Below, one piece after another: positions 1 to 8,596 of a stretch of 48,288 nucleotides of DNA. Position 1 is the first letter of the stretch, and each line of letters begins with the position of its first letter. The DNA is from RGIG1959 sp045651865. GTDB lineage: Bacteria > Bacillota > Clostridia > Oscillospirales > Acutalibacteraceae. The notes beneath the pieces were generated by a model. That model had not been told where the DNA came from, made no database searches, and was given only the letters and a program-made list of their open reading frames with translations. The position numbers were made by a program, and so were the translations under genes. The stretch covers positions 1 to 48,288 of the forward strand of contig JAZRTC010000019.1 of assembly GCA_045651865.1 (NCBI GenBank), read 5' to 3'.

Positions 1-353
1 CATCACTGCTGTTGTTAATTACAGAGGTGCTGATTGCCCTCTATGTGAAAGATGCGTTTATAAGACCCTACGGCGGCGATATTTTGGTCACGGTTTTGCT
101 GTGCTGTCTGGTGCGCATTGTTTTTCCTGAGCAATGCCGCTTGTTGCCGCTGTGGATCTTTCTGTTTGCGGCGGCGGTCGAATTTGCACAGTATTTCGAT
201 TTCGTGACACTCCTCGGACTCGGGGATATCGCGTTTTTCCGCATCTTGCTTGGCACCTCGTTCGCGTGGTTTGACATCGTATGCTACGGTATCGGCTGTG
301 TGATTTTTTGGGGTGCGGATACATTTTTGCGTCAACAATTTCAAAAGAAATGA
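1..353 (+). CDS. DUF2809 family membrane protein (5' end outside window)
   Basis: The frame is open to the left edge, so the start lies upstream of the window; a TTG at 12 is the first in-window candidate but has no ribosome binding site. The visible part is about 117 residues, very hydrophobic, with roughly three to four membrane segments. The stretch around 'KDAFIRPYGGDILVT' and the later 'EFAQYFDFVTLLGL' match what I know of DUF2809, a family of small integral membrane proteins of unknown function, usually 120-140 residues. The stop is followed after about 10 bases by the threonine aldolase start, so the two are probably cotranscribed. No function should be inferred from the family. Confidence 0.75.
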   Translation, partial: SLLLLITEVLIALYVKDAFIRPYGGDILVTVLLCCLVRIVFPEQCRLLPLWIFLFAAAVEFAQYFDFVTLLGLGDIAFFRILLGTSFAWFDIVCYGIGCVIFWGADTFLRQQFQKK

Positions 354-363
354 GGAATGACAA

Positions 364-1386
364 ATGTTATATTTTGTCAACGATTATTCCGAGGGCGCGC
401 ACCCGCAGGTGCTGGATGCCCTTGTGCGCTCCAATATGGAACCGCTGTCGGGCTACGGCACCGACCGCTACACAGCAAGCGCCAAAGAGAAAATCCGCGC
501 CGCCTGCGGCACGGATACAGATGTGTGGTTTTTGGCAGGCGGCACGCAGACCAATCAGATTGTGATTGACGCGATGCTCCACGCGACCGAAGGTGTGATT
601 GCCGCACACACGGGACACATCGCCGCTCACGAAGCGGGCGCGATCGAATACAGCGGTCACAAGGTGCTGACCCTGCCCCACACAGACGGTAAACTGTGCG
701 CAGAGGATGTCGCGGCATATCTTGCCACCTTTTATGCCGACGACAACCACGACCACATGGTGTTTCCGGGGATGGTGTATATCTCCCACCCCACCGAATT
801 CGGCACGCTGTACACCAAAGCAGAGCTTGCCGCTTTACATGAGGTGTGCGAGCAATACCGCATCCCGCTGTATCTCGACGGTGCTCGCCTCGGATATGCG
901 CTCGCGTGCACGCAAAGCGATGTTTCCTTGCAGGATCTTGCGGCGCTGTGCGATGTGTTTTACATTGGTGGCACCAAGGTCGGCGCGCTGTGCGGCGAGG
1001 CAGTGGTGTTTACCAAGCACAACACGCCGCCGCGTTTTATGACCACCATCAAACAGCACGGCGCGCTTCTTGCCAAGGGTCGCCTGATCGGCGTGCAATT
1101 TGATGCGTTGTTCACCGACGGACTGTATGAACGCATCGGTAAGTCGGCACTTCAACATGCCGCCAACATCCGCAAGGCACTGCTTGACAAAGGCTATGAG
1201 TTGTATGTCGATTCGCCGACCAATCAGCTGTTCCCCATCCTGACCGACGACCAGCTTAGTCATCTCGGCGAGCGGGTCAACTACAGCTTCTGGGAGCGTC
1301 TTGAGGACGGGCGCACGGTCATCCGTCTGGCGACCTCGTGGGCAACGACCGCCGACGCAGTGGATACTTTGATAGAATGGCTGTGA
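364..1386 (+). CDS. ltaE: Low-specificity threonine aldolase (PLP-dependent, beta-eliminating lyase family)
   Basis: This 340-residue cytoplasmic fold-type I PLP enzyme should split L-threonine or L-allo-threonine into glycine and acetaldehyde. Family features visible are the amino-terminal 'NDYSEGAHP' stretch, 'GGTQTNQ' (59-65, phosphate loop), 'HTGHIAAHEAGAIE' (82-95, with the histidine that stacks on the cofactor), 'LDGAR' (171-175, aspartate to the pyridine nitrogen) and 'GGTKVG' (202-207), where Lys205 is the expected Schiff-base lysine. Length is normal for the family. Start is the ATG at 364, preceded by GAGGAA inside the end of the upstream gene, which suggests coupling. A strong bidirectional terminator follows. 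Substrate stereospecificity cannot be read from the sequence. Confidence 0.9.
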   Translation: MLYFVNDYSEGAHPQVLDALVRSNMEPLSGYGTDRYTASAKEKIRAACGTDTDVWFLAGGTQTNQIVIDAMLHATEGVIAAHTGHIAAHEAGAIEYSGHKVLTLPHTDGKLCAEDVAAYLATFYADDNHDHMVFPGMVYISHPTEFGTLYTKAELAALHEVCEQYRIPLYLDGARLGYALACTQSDVSLQDLAALCDVFYIGGTKVGALCGEAVVFTKHNTPPRFMTTIKQHGALLAKGRLIGVQFDALFTDGLYERIGKSALQHAANIRKALLDKGYELYVDSPTNQLFPILTDDQLSHLGERVNYSFWERLEDGRTVIRLATSWATTADAVDTLIEWL

Positions 1387-1399
1387 AAACACAATAAAA

Positions 1400-1429
1400 G
1401 ATCGGCGGTCTATTAAAAGACCGCCGATC
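1400..1429. terminator. Bidirectional Rho-independent terminator between convergent genes
   Basis: Perfect 12-bp stem (GATCGGCGGTCT with its complement), 6-base loop ATTAAA, followed on the plus strand by TCTTTTTAT and on the minus strand by TTTTATTG. It lies between the ends of the threonine aldolase (plus) and the first GH25 gene (minus), so it can serve both. Confidence 0.93.
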
Positions 1430-1444
1430 TCTTTTTATATCAGT

Positions 1445-3715
1445 TTATTGCGTGAATGCTTTGAGCATCGCGCGGGCATCCTGCGTGTTGACGACACCGT
1501 CGCCGTTGTAGTCCGCCACCGCGAGTTGCTCCTCGGTGAGAACATTGTCGCCGCCAACGGTCGCTGACATAATCATGCGCACATCCTGTGTGCTGAGCGT
1601 GCCGTCGCCGTTGACATCGCCTTGCAGTTTTTCGGAAGGCTGTCCCGAAAGCGAGCCATTGGCATATTCGCCGTCATTGACATAGGTGATATTCTCATAG
1701 CGCGAGGTCTGCAACGCCTTCAAGGTCAGTGTACCCTTGCCTGCAAGAGTAATCGTCACCGATTTGATCGTACTCTCAGCAGGAATGCCGCCGTTCCACT
1801 GATAATAGCCGTGAAGGTTCATATCCACAATGTGGTGACCCGCCGGAAGAGCGTCGGGTACAGCATCCAGATTAAAGTTGTTGAAGAACTCGTTGCGATA
1901 TTCCATCGTCGCGTCGCCGTTGATGGCGGTCAGCTCCATCGTCACATTAAACGGTGCTGTCGCGTTCACATCCATCAACAGGTTCACAAGCTCGGCAGGA
2001 TTAAAGGTTGCATTCGGCGTGAATTTCACACTGTAACCAGTGGCCGTATCTGCATTCATCGTCAGCACGCCGTCGTTGTAGGTATACGAGCCTGCGCCGC
2101 TGAGTTGCTGAACATCCTTGTTATACAGCGAATGATAGGCATTGGGCAAATCAAACTTCTGCGTCAGCTTAAGGTCATACAGTCTTGTGTAGGAATCCTT
2201 CGATCCGATGATGAAATAGGTCACCTTGGTGAATTTGATATTGCCGCTCGCAGGTGCGTGACCGAGGTTGCGGATATAGGAGCCGACATTGTAGAACTCC
2301 TCCAGATATCCTGCGGCAAAGTCTGTCTCGGTGAGGTTGGCAACATCCGAAAGATACAGGTCGCGTGCTTCGCCGTTCTTATCCAGATAGGTCAGTATGA
2401 CATTGAAATAGGAATTGCCGTCCTTCTTGATATACAGATAGCTGTCACCCACCGAGTCGAAGCTGTTTTCGTATGTCATATACGCCGACGGCCACGACCA
2501 GTTTTCGTCGTTGGTCACACCGTTGTAGAAGGTGACGGAATTGTACTCATCGTTGTTCCAATAGGGCCAGATCGCGCCCTGTCCGTTGAAATCGTTGAGC
2601 TGAAGCTGCTGAGAATTGGGCATCAGGTTGGTGTTGGCACCCCAGTATGCTTCCTCCCATTTCGCGTACAGCGTGAAGTCGTACGGCACAGGTGACGAGA
2701 AATCGTAAGCGTCGGTCAGTTCGGGGTTGCAATACCAACCCGCGAAGTTGAACGCATACTTTGTCGGCGCGGTCGGCTGGGACAGCGTTTTGCCGTCTAC
2801 AACATACGCCGCCTCAACTGCCGAACCACCGTTGGTTTCAAAGGTGACCTTGTGCTTTGTGACCATATTGTTGTAGCCGTAGGTCTGCATAATGGTCGGG
2901 TAATCCTTGAACGCCACATTGCAGTCCAGCGGATAGCCGTACTGATCCTTCCAGGTGGCGCCTTTATAGACCTGCGTGCCGCCCTTATTGTACCACTTAT
3001 ACTGCCACATACCGTATTGCGAACGGAATTCGGGCTTATCCGACCAAGGATTGTACTGATTGCCGTTTGTGGCACTCAACACCGACGCGATCCATGTGTC
3101 GTAGTTGTTGGTATAGGACGACTGCAGATCAGCCAGCACATAATACCCCGCGTACACACCGGGGAAATAACCGGCATTCGCCAGTGTTTCTGCCCAGCCA
3201 AGGCACAGCGATGTCGTTTGTGACGAGGTCAGCGATTCGTGGCTGGGACGGCTGGAGTTGCCGGGGTCTTCCACATCATAATAAATCGGGTAATCGAAGT
3301 ACATGTTGTATTTCTCAAAGATGCTGATGCACCATTTGGCATCGTCCACCGCACCCGCATAATCCTTCGCAAGCGCATAGAAATACACGCCGACCTTCAT
3401 GCCCGCCGCGCGCGCCATTTCATACAGCTTGACAAACGAAGTATCCAGCGTATTGGCACGGGATTGACTTCCCTCATAACCGACACGCAGAATCACGAAC
3501 TCGCAGCCATCCGCCTTCATCTTGGCGTAATCTACAAGTCCGTAGTTCGTCGATCCCTCTGTGTTGTAAAACGACATATCACAGCCCCACGCTTTGATAC
3601 TGCCGGTGCCTTTCGCGCCGCCACCGCTGATGGCAGACGCCGACACACCAAGCATTGTACACAGCAGACACAAAGCGCAGACAATGCTGACGATTTTTCC
3701 TGTAAACCGTTTCAT
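1445..3715 (-). CDS. Secreted GH25 lysozyme with InlB repeat, two uncharacterised modules and dockerin (copy A)
   Basis: 756 residues; order: signal peptide (1-28), GH25 muramidase domain (about 40-285), one InlB B/Listeria-Bacteroides repeat (about 287-356, ending 'FTLYAKWEE'), module M1 (363-521), module M2 (about 525-672), and a type I dockerin-like pair of EF-hand loops (from about 696: 'DVNGDGTLSTQD' and 'DYNGDGVVNTQD'). The GH25 acidic pair is visible in 'YYDVED' (Asp147, Glu149), so muramidase activity on peptidoglycan is expected outside the cell. I chose the ATG at 3715: AGGAG lies 10 bases upstream, whereas the GTG at 3724 abuts it. It is a close paralogue of the next gene (3862-6135); their last 60 residues are identical. 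A strong promoter lies just upstream, so it is probably monocistronic. Confidence 0.92.
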   Translation of the reverse strand: MKRFTGKIVSIVCALCLLCTMLGVSASAISGGGAKGTGSIKAWGCDMSFYNTEGSTNYGLVDYAKMKADGCEFVILRVGYEGSQSRANTLDTSFVKLYEMARAAGMKVGVYFYALAKDYAGAVDDAKWCISIFEKYNMYFDYPIYYDVEDPGNSSRPSHESLTSSQTTSLCLGWAETLANAGYFPGVYAGYYVLADLQSSYTNNYDTWIASVLSATNGNQYNPWSDKPEFRSQYGMWQYKWYNKGGTQVYKGATWKDQYGYPLDCNVAFKDYPTIMQTYGYNNMVTKHKVTFETNGGSAVEAAYVVDGKTLSQPTAPTKYAFNFAGWYCNPELTDAYDFSSPVPYDFTLYAKWEEAYWGANTNLMPNSQQLQLNDFNGQGAIWPYWNNDEYNSVTFYNGVTNDENWSWPSAYMTYENSFDSVGDSYLYIKKDGNSYFNVILTYLDKNGEARDLYLSDVANLTETDFAAGYLEEFYNVGSYIRNLGHAPASGNIKFTKVTYFIIGSKDSYTRLYDLKLTQKFDLPNAYHSLYNKDVQQLSGAGSYTYNDGVLTMNADTATGYSVKFTPNATFNPAELVNLLMDVNATAPFNVTMELTAINGDATMEYRNEFFNNFNLDAVPDALPAGHHIVDMNLHGYYQWNGGIPAESTIKSVTITLAGKGTLTLKALQTSRYENITYVNDGEYANGSLSGQPSEKLQGDVNGDGTLSTQDVRMIMSATVGGDNVLTEEQLAVADYNGDGVVNTQDARAMLKAFTQ

Positions 3716-3752
3716 AAGTGTCACACTCCTTTTTTGAGTCTTTCTCTAATAT

Positions 3753-3782
3753 ACTATACCATTTTTCAGCTTCTTTTGTCAA
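3753..3782 (-). promoter_or_regulatory. Sigma-A type promoter for GH25 copy A
   Basis: On the minus strand: -35 TTGACA (3777-3782), 18-base spacer, -10 TATAGT (3753-3758). It lies about 40 bases upstream of the chosen start and closely resembles the promoter of copy B. Confidence 0.8.
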
Positions 3783-3819
3783 GATTGCCGAATTGTCTCT
3801 CACTTTTGCGTAAAAGAAG

Positions 3820-3845
3820 ACGCCCGATGCAGGTGCATCGGGCGT
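3820..3845 (-). terminator. Rho-independent terminator after GH25 copy B
   Basis: 11-bp perfect stem ACGCCCGATGC / GCATCGGGCGT with loop AGGT, followed on the minus strand by TCTTCTTTTAC. It separates copy B from the promoter of copy A. Confidence 0.88.
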
Positions 3846-3861
3846 TTGACTTTCATGCAAT

Positions 3862-6135
3862 TTATTGGGTAAATGCTTTGAGCATAGCGCGGGCATCCTG
3901 CGTGTTCACAACGCCGTCGCCGTTGTAATCTGCCACAGCAAGTTGCTCCTCAGTGAGAACATTGTCGCCGCCGACGGTCGCTGACATAATCATGCGCACA
4001 TCCTGTGTGCTGAGTGTGCCGTCGCCGTTGACATCGCCTTGCAGTTTGTCATCGGGTTGTCCCGAAAGCGAACCACTGTTATACTCGCCGTCCTTCACAT
4101 AGGTGATGTCGCTGAGACGGGAAACCTGCAGAGCATTCATCGTCAGCGTGCCTTTTCCTGCAAGAGTGATTGTCACCGACTTGATGGTGCTCTCAGCAGG
4201 GAGACCGCCGTTCCACTCATAATAGCCGCGCAAATACAGGGTCGCCTTGTGATTGCCTGCGGGAAGTGCCGCGGGAGCGGTTTCCAGACCGAACACATTG
4301 AAAAATTCATTGCGCAGTTCGATTGTTGCGTCGCCGCTTGCATTGGTCAGCTCCATCGTCACATTGAACGGCGCGGTGGTATTGACATCCATCAGCAGGT
4401 TGGCAAGTTCGGCGGGATTGAAGCTTGCATTCGGGGTGAATTTGACGCTGTAACCTGCATCGCTGTCGGCATTCATCGTCAGCACGCCGTCGTTGTAGGT
4501 ATACGAACCAGTGCCGCCGATCTGCTGAGCATCCTTGTTGTACAGCGTTTCATACGAACCTGCCAGATCAAACTTCTGCGTAAACTTCAGGTCATACAGC
4601 TTGACATAGGAATCGCGCGTACCGATGACGAAATAGGTTACACGGGTAAATTTGACATTGCCGCTTGCCGGTGCGTGACCGAGGTTGCGGATATACGCGC
4701 CGATATCGTAGAATTCCTCCAGATAGCCTGCGGGGAAGTCGGTGCCATTAAGCTTGGCAACATCCGACAGCATCAGATCATGTGCCGCGCCATCCTTATC
4801 CAGATAGGTCAGCATAACATTAAACTGTGCCGTGCCGTCCTTTTTGACATAGAGGTAGGTATCGTTGACACAGTCAAAGCTGTTTTCATAACTCATATAC
4901 GCCGACGGCCATGTCCAGCCGCCCTCTTCGCCGGCACCGTTATATAAAGTGACCGAACTGTACGAGTCGTTGTTGTAATACGGCCAGATCGCGCCACCCT
5001 GATCGTCAAACGGATTGAGCTTCAGTTGCTGGGAATTGGGCATCAGGTTGTTCTGCGCACCCCAATGCGCTTCCTCCCATTTCGCATACAGGGTGAAGTC
5101 GTACGGCACGGGCGAGCCGAAGGTGTAGGGGTCGGTCAGCTCGGGGTTGCAATACCAGCCCGCGAAGCTGAACGCGTATTTCGACGGTGCGGCAGGTGCC
5201 GAGAAGCCTTCGCCGTCCTTGACCTTGACGGGTTCAACCGCCGAGCCGCCGTTGGTCTCGAAGGTGACGGTGTGCTTTTTCACGACATTGTTGTAGCCGT
5301 AGGTCTGCATAATGGTGGGGTAATCGCGGTAAGCGACATTGCAGTCCAGAGGGCAGTTGCCGTTGGAGTCCACCCAATAGGAGCCGTCATAAGAGGGGGT
5401 CTTTGTGGTGTTGTACCACTTGTACTGCCACATACCGTATTTCGAGCTGTATGATGTATTTTCCTTTGTCGGGTCAAACTGCGCGCCGGTGCCGTTAGTC
5501 TTTACACGAGCCACCCATGTGTCGTAGTTAAACTTGCTCGATGCCTGCAACTCATTCAGCGAATGGGCTGCCGTCGAATACACACCGGGGAAATAGCCCG
5601 CCGCTTCCATCGTTTCGCACCAACCGAGGCACAGATCGATCAGCTTGGAAGTGCTCAGACCTTCCTGATTCTCAGCCTCCACATCGAAATAGATGGGGTA
5701 CTCGAAATACATGTTATTCTTTTCCATAATGTCGATGCACCACTTCGCATCGTCGATCGCGCCTGCACGCGTGGTTTTGTAACAATAGTAATACGCGCCG
5801 ACATGCATGCCCGCCGCACGCGCCATGTTATACAGCGTGACAAAGGTCGGGTCTGCCTTGCGATCGTAAGTGGGTTTTTGATCGCCGATACGCAGGATGA
5901 CAAAATCACAGCCATCCGCTTTCATCTTAGCAAAATCCACCAGGCTGTAATTGGTATAGGTGGCGCCGTTGACATTCCACTGGGACATATCGCAACCCCA
6001 CGCATAAATTTTGCCGTCGCCGCTCTTGGTGGCACCTGCAAGCGCAAACACCGACGGTGCCGCCACGGCGAACATCGAGCAAACCAGCACCGCAACGCAC
6101 AGGATGCTGAGAAGCTTTGTCGCAATTCGTTTCAT
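3862..6135 (-). CDS. Secreted GH25 lysozyme with InlB repeat, two uncharacterised modules and dockerin (copy B)
   Basis: 757 residues with the same architecture as copy A: signal peptide (1 to about 32), GH25 (about 45-285, acid pair Asp151/Glu153 in 'YFDVEAE'), InlB B repeat (about 288-355), module M1 (363-522), module M2 and a carboxy-terminal dockerin. The predicted role is secreted muramidase. The ATG at 6135 is preceded by AAGGAGA at 6144-6150; the in-frame ATG at 6180 overlaps the -10 box and is not used. Copy A and copy B differ across the whole catalytic region but have an identical last 60 residues, with almost identical DNA (only one base differs between 1561-1620 and 3981-4040). 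It has its own promoter and terminator. Confidence 0.92.
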   Translation of the reverse strand: MKRIATKLLSILCVAVLVCSMFAVAAPSVFALAGATKSGDGKIYAWGCDMSQWNVNGATYTNYSLVDFAKMKADGCDFVILRIGDQKPTYDRKADPTFVTLYNMARAAGMHVGAYYYCYKTTRAGAIDDAKWCIDIMEKNNMYFEYPIYFDVEAENQEGLSTSKLIDLCLGWCETMEAAGYFPGVYSTAAHSLNELQASSKFNYDTWVARVKTNGTGAQFDPTKENTSYSSKYGMWQYKWYNTTKTPSYDGSYWVDSNGNCPLDCNVAYRDYPTIMQTYGYNNVVKKHTVTFETNGGSAVEPVKVKDGEGFSAPAAPSKYAFSFAGWYCNPELTDPYTFGSPVPYDFTLYAKWEEAHWGAQNNLMPNSQQLKLNPFDDQGGAIWPYYNNDSYSSVTLYNGAGEEGGWTWPSAYMSYENSFDCVNDTYLYVKKDGTAQFNVMLTYLDKDGAAHDLMLSDVAKLNGTDFPAGYLEEFYDIGAYIRNLGHAPASGNVKFTRVTYFVIGTRDSYVKLYDLKFTQKFDLAGSYETLYNKDAQQIGGTGSYTYNDGVLTMNADSDAGYSVKFTPNASFNPAELANLLMDVNTTAPFNVTMELTNASGDATIELRNEFFNVFGLETAPAALPAGNHKATLYLRGYYEWNGGLPAESTIKSVTITLAGKGTLTMNALQVSRLSDITYVKDGEYNSGSLSGQPDDKLQGDVNGDGTLSTQDVRMIMSATVGGDNVLTEEQLAVADYNGDGVVNTQDARAMLKAFTQ

Positions 6136-6170
6136 AGATATTCTCTCCTTTTCAATTTTTGCCATTGTAT

Positions 6171-6199
6171 AGTATATCATTTTTATCGTTTTCTGTCAA
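6171..6199 (-). promoter_or_regulatory. Consensus sigma-A promoter for GH25 copy B
   Basis: On the minus strand: -35 TTGACA (6194-6199), exactly 17 bases, -10 TATACT (6171-6176), about 36 bases upstream of the start codon. Confidence 0.88.
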
Positions 6200-6306
6200 G
6201 ATAACTAAAAGTTATTCCTTTTCGACCTTGAAACAAGGCGAAAGAGTGCAAAGCAAGATGCCGAACAGATGCCCTTACGCGGACACCGTATCTGAACACA
6301 AAAAAA

Positions 6307-6331
6307 CACACCCGCCTAAAACGCGGGTGTG
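6307..6331 (-). terminator. Rho-independent terminator after the SGNH esterase
   Basis: 9-bp stem CACACCCGC / GCGGGTGTG with a 7-base loop; on the minus strand it is followed by a run of T (A-run at 6301-6306 on the plus strand). Confidence 0.88.
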
Positions 6332-6344
6332 CTTTTATCCATAT

Positions 6345-8537
6345 TTATGCTACAAAGCCTTTCAGAAGCACACGGACATCCATGGTATTGATGGTGCCGT
6401 CGCCGTTGATATCCATGGCAAGTCCTGCCGCGGTATTCAGTGAGGCGCCGCCCTGAAGCGTGGTCGCCAGCATCGCGCGGGCATCCATGGTATTGATCAA
6501 ACCGTCGCCGTTGACATCGCCGCACACCGCGATGATTGCTTCATCCACGACAGAGCCGTTTACGACGAGTTGCAGTTTCATACCTGTTGCCAGTGTCTCG
6601 CCTGCCGCCGCGCCGTTTTTATCCACGATCTGCAGATAGTCGGCGTTGTCCATTGCCGCGAGTAGCTTGGTTGCGGTCATATTCACGGGCAAGCACTGCA
6701 ACAAGCCGTTTGTCACCTTGTACTGACCGGTGATCTGCGTGGGGGCATCGGGTTCCGCCGTGGCCGCTGTGAACGCGCAGGAATACAGTTGTACATAGGT
6801 ATCTGCCACGCCGACCACATAGATGTCACAGCCGACAACGGTAACATAACCGTTTGCATCCGCATGACCCTGTGCCTTGACAAAACCGCCGAAATCGATG
6901 GTATAGGTCGTGCGGGCGAGATTCGCCGCAAAGTCTGCCGCGCCGTTGCCGTGTGCCTGCGAAGCAGTCACCGTCTGACGGGTGCCGTTTTTGTCGATGT
7001 AGGCAATATGCACATTCCAATCTGCCGTTGTCGAGGCATCTACCGTCAGGTACGGGGTGGTGTTGACATTCAGCAGTTGCTCATATTCCGTGTGGACATA
7101 CGGCCAGTAGTGACCCTCGCCGCCCTTGTACAGTGTCACAGAATCCGCGTTGTTGTAATAGGGCCAGATGTAGTGAATGTCGCCTGTCGTCGGCGTCTGC
7201 GTCACACCCTGCACGGGCATCAGGTTAAGTCCGACCACCTTGCCGTCCATCGCGTTTTCCAGCGCCGCCTTGCGCACGCCGAGGCGATAGGCATCGGTCG
7301 TGTTGCAGGCGATCTCCATCTCCGCAAAGGTGATGGCTTGAGTCAGTGCCGCCGACGGATTGCTGACTGTTTTGGCATTGGCAATCGTCGCCTTGAGCGT
7401 TTCCCGATCGGTGAAGGATGCCTTATAGTTTGCAGGCAGGCAGTTTTCCAGCAGGAAGGCTGTGAGCACCTCTGCCGCCGCCTGATGTTGGGCAACATTC
7501 GGGTGTCCCTCGCCGCCGCTTGTGCCTTCGGGCAGGATGGTGAAGAAATAGCCGCCCTGCGCGCCGCCGAGTTCTGCCACCGCGGCGGTCAATTCCGTCT
7601 GATAGGTAACACCCATCATACCCGTGACCCACACAATCTTGGCGTTCGGGTTCTTCTCACGCGCCATCGTCATCAGGTTTTTCGCACCTGCTTTGAATTG
7701 CGCATTTGTCAGGTTGATCTTGCCGTAGGATGCCGCCGAATAGTCGTTTGTACCGAGGTTGATAACGACGATATCCGCAGGGGGATCAAAATTATACAGT
7801 CCTGCCGCCGAATGATCGCGCCAGTAGGAGGTGTAAGGGAACATATCCTGCAGGTTGAGTGCCGTACCCTGCGAGTTCCAGCCGCCGCAGCAACCGTAAC
7901 CGCTCGTCTGCGTCACGCGGACATTGGCCCCCAACGCTTCACCCGTCAGGTATGCGTAGGTTTTTGTGCCATCCTGATACACGGGGTAGCTGGCGTTCAC
8001 AGTCTCATTTTTTGCCAGATTGCTCGCGCCGCCCGAAATGGAGTCACCGACGACTTCCATCACGATTTTATCCGCAGGCGGTGCCGCCACAGGCGTACCG
8101 GCAAAGGTCACGCCCCACACCGTGACAAGGCCCGAGCTTGCCTCGGTCTGCTTATACACTTCGATGTGGTGAACACCCTCGGGCAGGTTTTCCACCAGCG
8201 TAATATCCTTATACACGGCTTTGGAAGTTGTGCCCGTATAGACCTCCATACGATGCACCGTACCGTCAACAATGACCGAGAGGAAGATGTTGTTGGTGTA
8301 TTTGCACCACACATCCGCACCCATCGTCACCGTGCCGCTGCCGTTGAAATAAAACTCAAAGCCCGATGAGGAGGTGTCCATATTGAGCGCACCGTCCACA
8401 ATCTCCACGCGGCCCTGCGTTTTATAATACCCTTGAAGCTGATTGAAATTGTAGGTCTGCGCCGTTGCCGCAAGTACCGCCGGACACGCCGCGATAAGCA
8501 AGCACAGCACACAGAAAAATGCCAAAAACCGTTTCAT
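6345..8537 (-). CDS. Secreted SGNH/CE2-like esterase with shared module M1 and dockerin
   Basis: 730 residues: signal peptide (1 to about 25), an amino-terminal beta-sandwich (about 28-148) as in carbohydrate esterase family 2, an SGNH/GDSL hydrolase domain (about 158-370), a helical linker, module M1 (438-590, also in both GH25 neighbours), a short 'ATKLLAAM' domain and a dockerin-like tail ('DVNGDGLINTMD', 'DINGDGTINTMD'). Catalytic features are Ser166 in 'GDSISGG', Asn264 in 'GTND' and His345 in 'EGHPN'; the residue two before the histidine is Glu, where Asp is usual. CE2 enzymes deacetylate plant polysaccharides, so that is the best guess, but peptidoglycan O-deacetylation is also possible beside two lysozymes. 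Start ATG 8537 is 8 bases after AGGAG; the GTG at 8546 abuts it. Confidence 0.87.
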   Translation of the reverse strand: MKRFLAFFCVLCLLIAACPAVLAATAQTYNFNQLQGYYKTQGRVEIVDGALNMDTSSSGFEFYFNGSGTVTMGADVWCKYTNNIFLSVIVDGTVHRMEVYTGTTSKAVYKDITLVENLPEGVHHIEVYKQTEASSGLVTVWGVTFAGTPVAAPPADKIVMEVVGDSISGGASNLAKNETVNASYPVYQDGTKTYAYLTGEALGANVRVTQTSGYGCCGGWNSQGTALNLQDMFPYTSYWRDHSAAGLYNFDPPADIVVINLGTNDYSAASYGKINLTNAQFKAGAKNLMTMAREKNPNAKIVWVTGMMGVTYQTELTAAVAELGGAQGGYFFTILPEGTSGGEGHPNVAQHQAAAEVLTAFLLENCLPANYKASFTDRETLKATIANAKTVSNPSAALTQAITFAEMEIACNTTDAYRLGVRKAALENAMDGKVVGLNLMPVQGVTQTPTTGDIHYIWPYYNNADSVTLYKGGEGHYWPYVHTEYEQLLNVNTTPYLTVDASTTADWNVHIAYIDKNGTRQTVTASQAHGNGAADFAANLARTTYTIDFGGFVKAQGHADANGYVTVVGCDIYVVGVADTYVQLYSCAFTAATAEPDAPTQITGQYKVTNGLLQCLPVNMTATKLLAAMDNADYLQIVDKNGAAAGETLATGMKLQLVVNGSVVDEAIIAVCGDVNGDGLINTMDARAMLATTLQGGASLNTAAGLAMDINGDGTINTMDVRVLLKGFVA

Positions 8538-8567
8538 ACTATCCACTCCTTTTTGGTCTGTATTACC

Positions 8568-8596
8568 AGTTTACCACGATAAACTGTCTTTTTCAA
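8568..8596 (-). promoter_or_regulatory. Probable promoter of the SGNH esterase
   Basis: On the minus strand: TTGAAA (8591-8596), 17 bases, TAAACT (8568-8573), about 30 bases before the start codon. It overlaps the last codons of the upstream HAD gene. The -10 is less good than those of the lysozyme genes. Confidence 0.55.
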
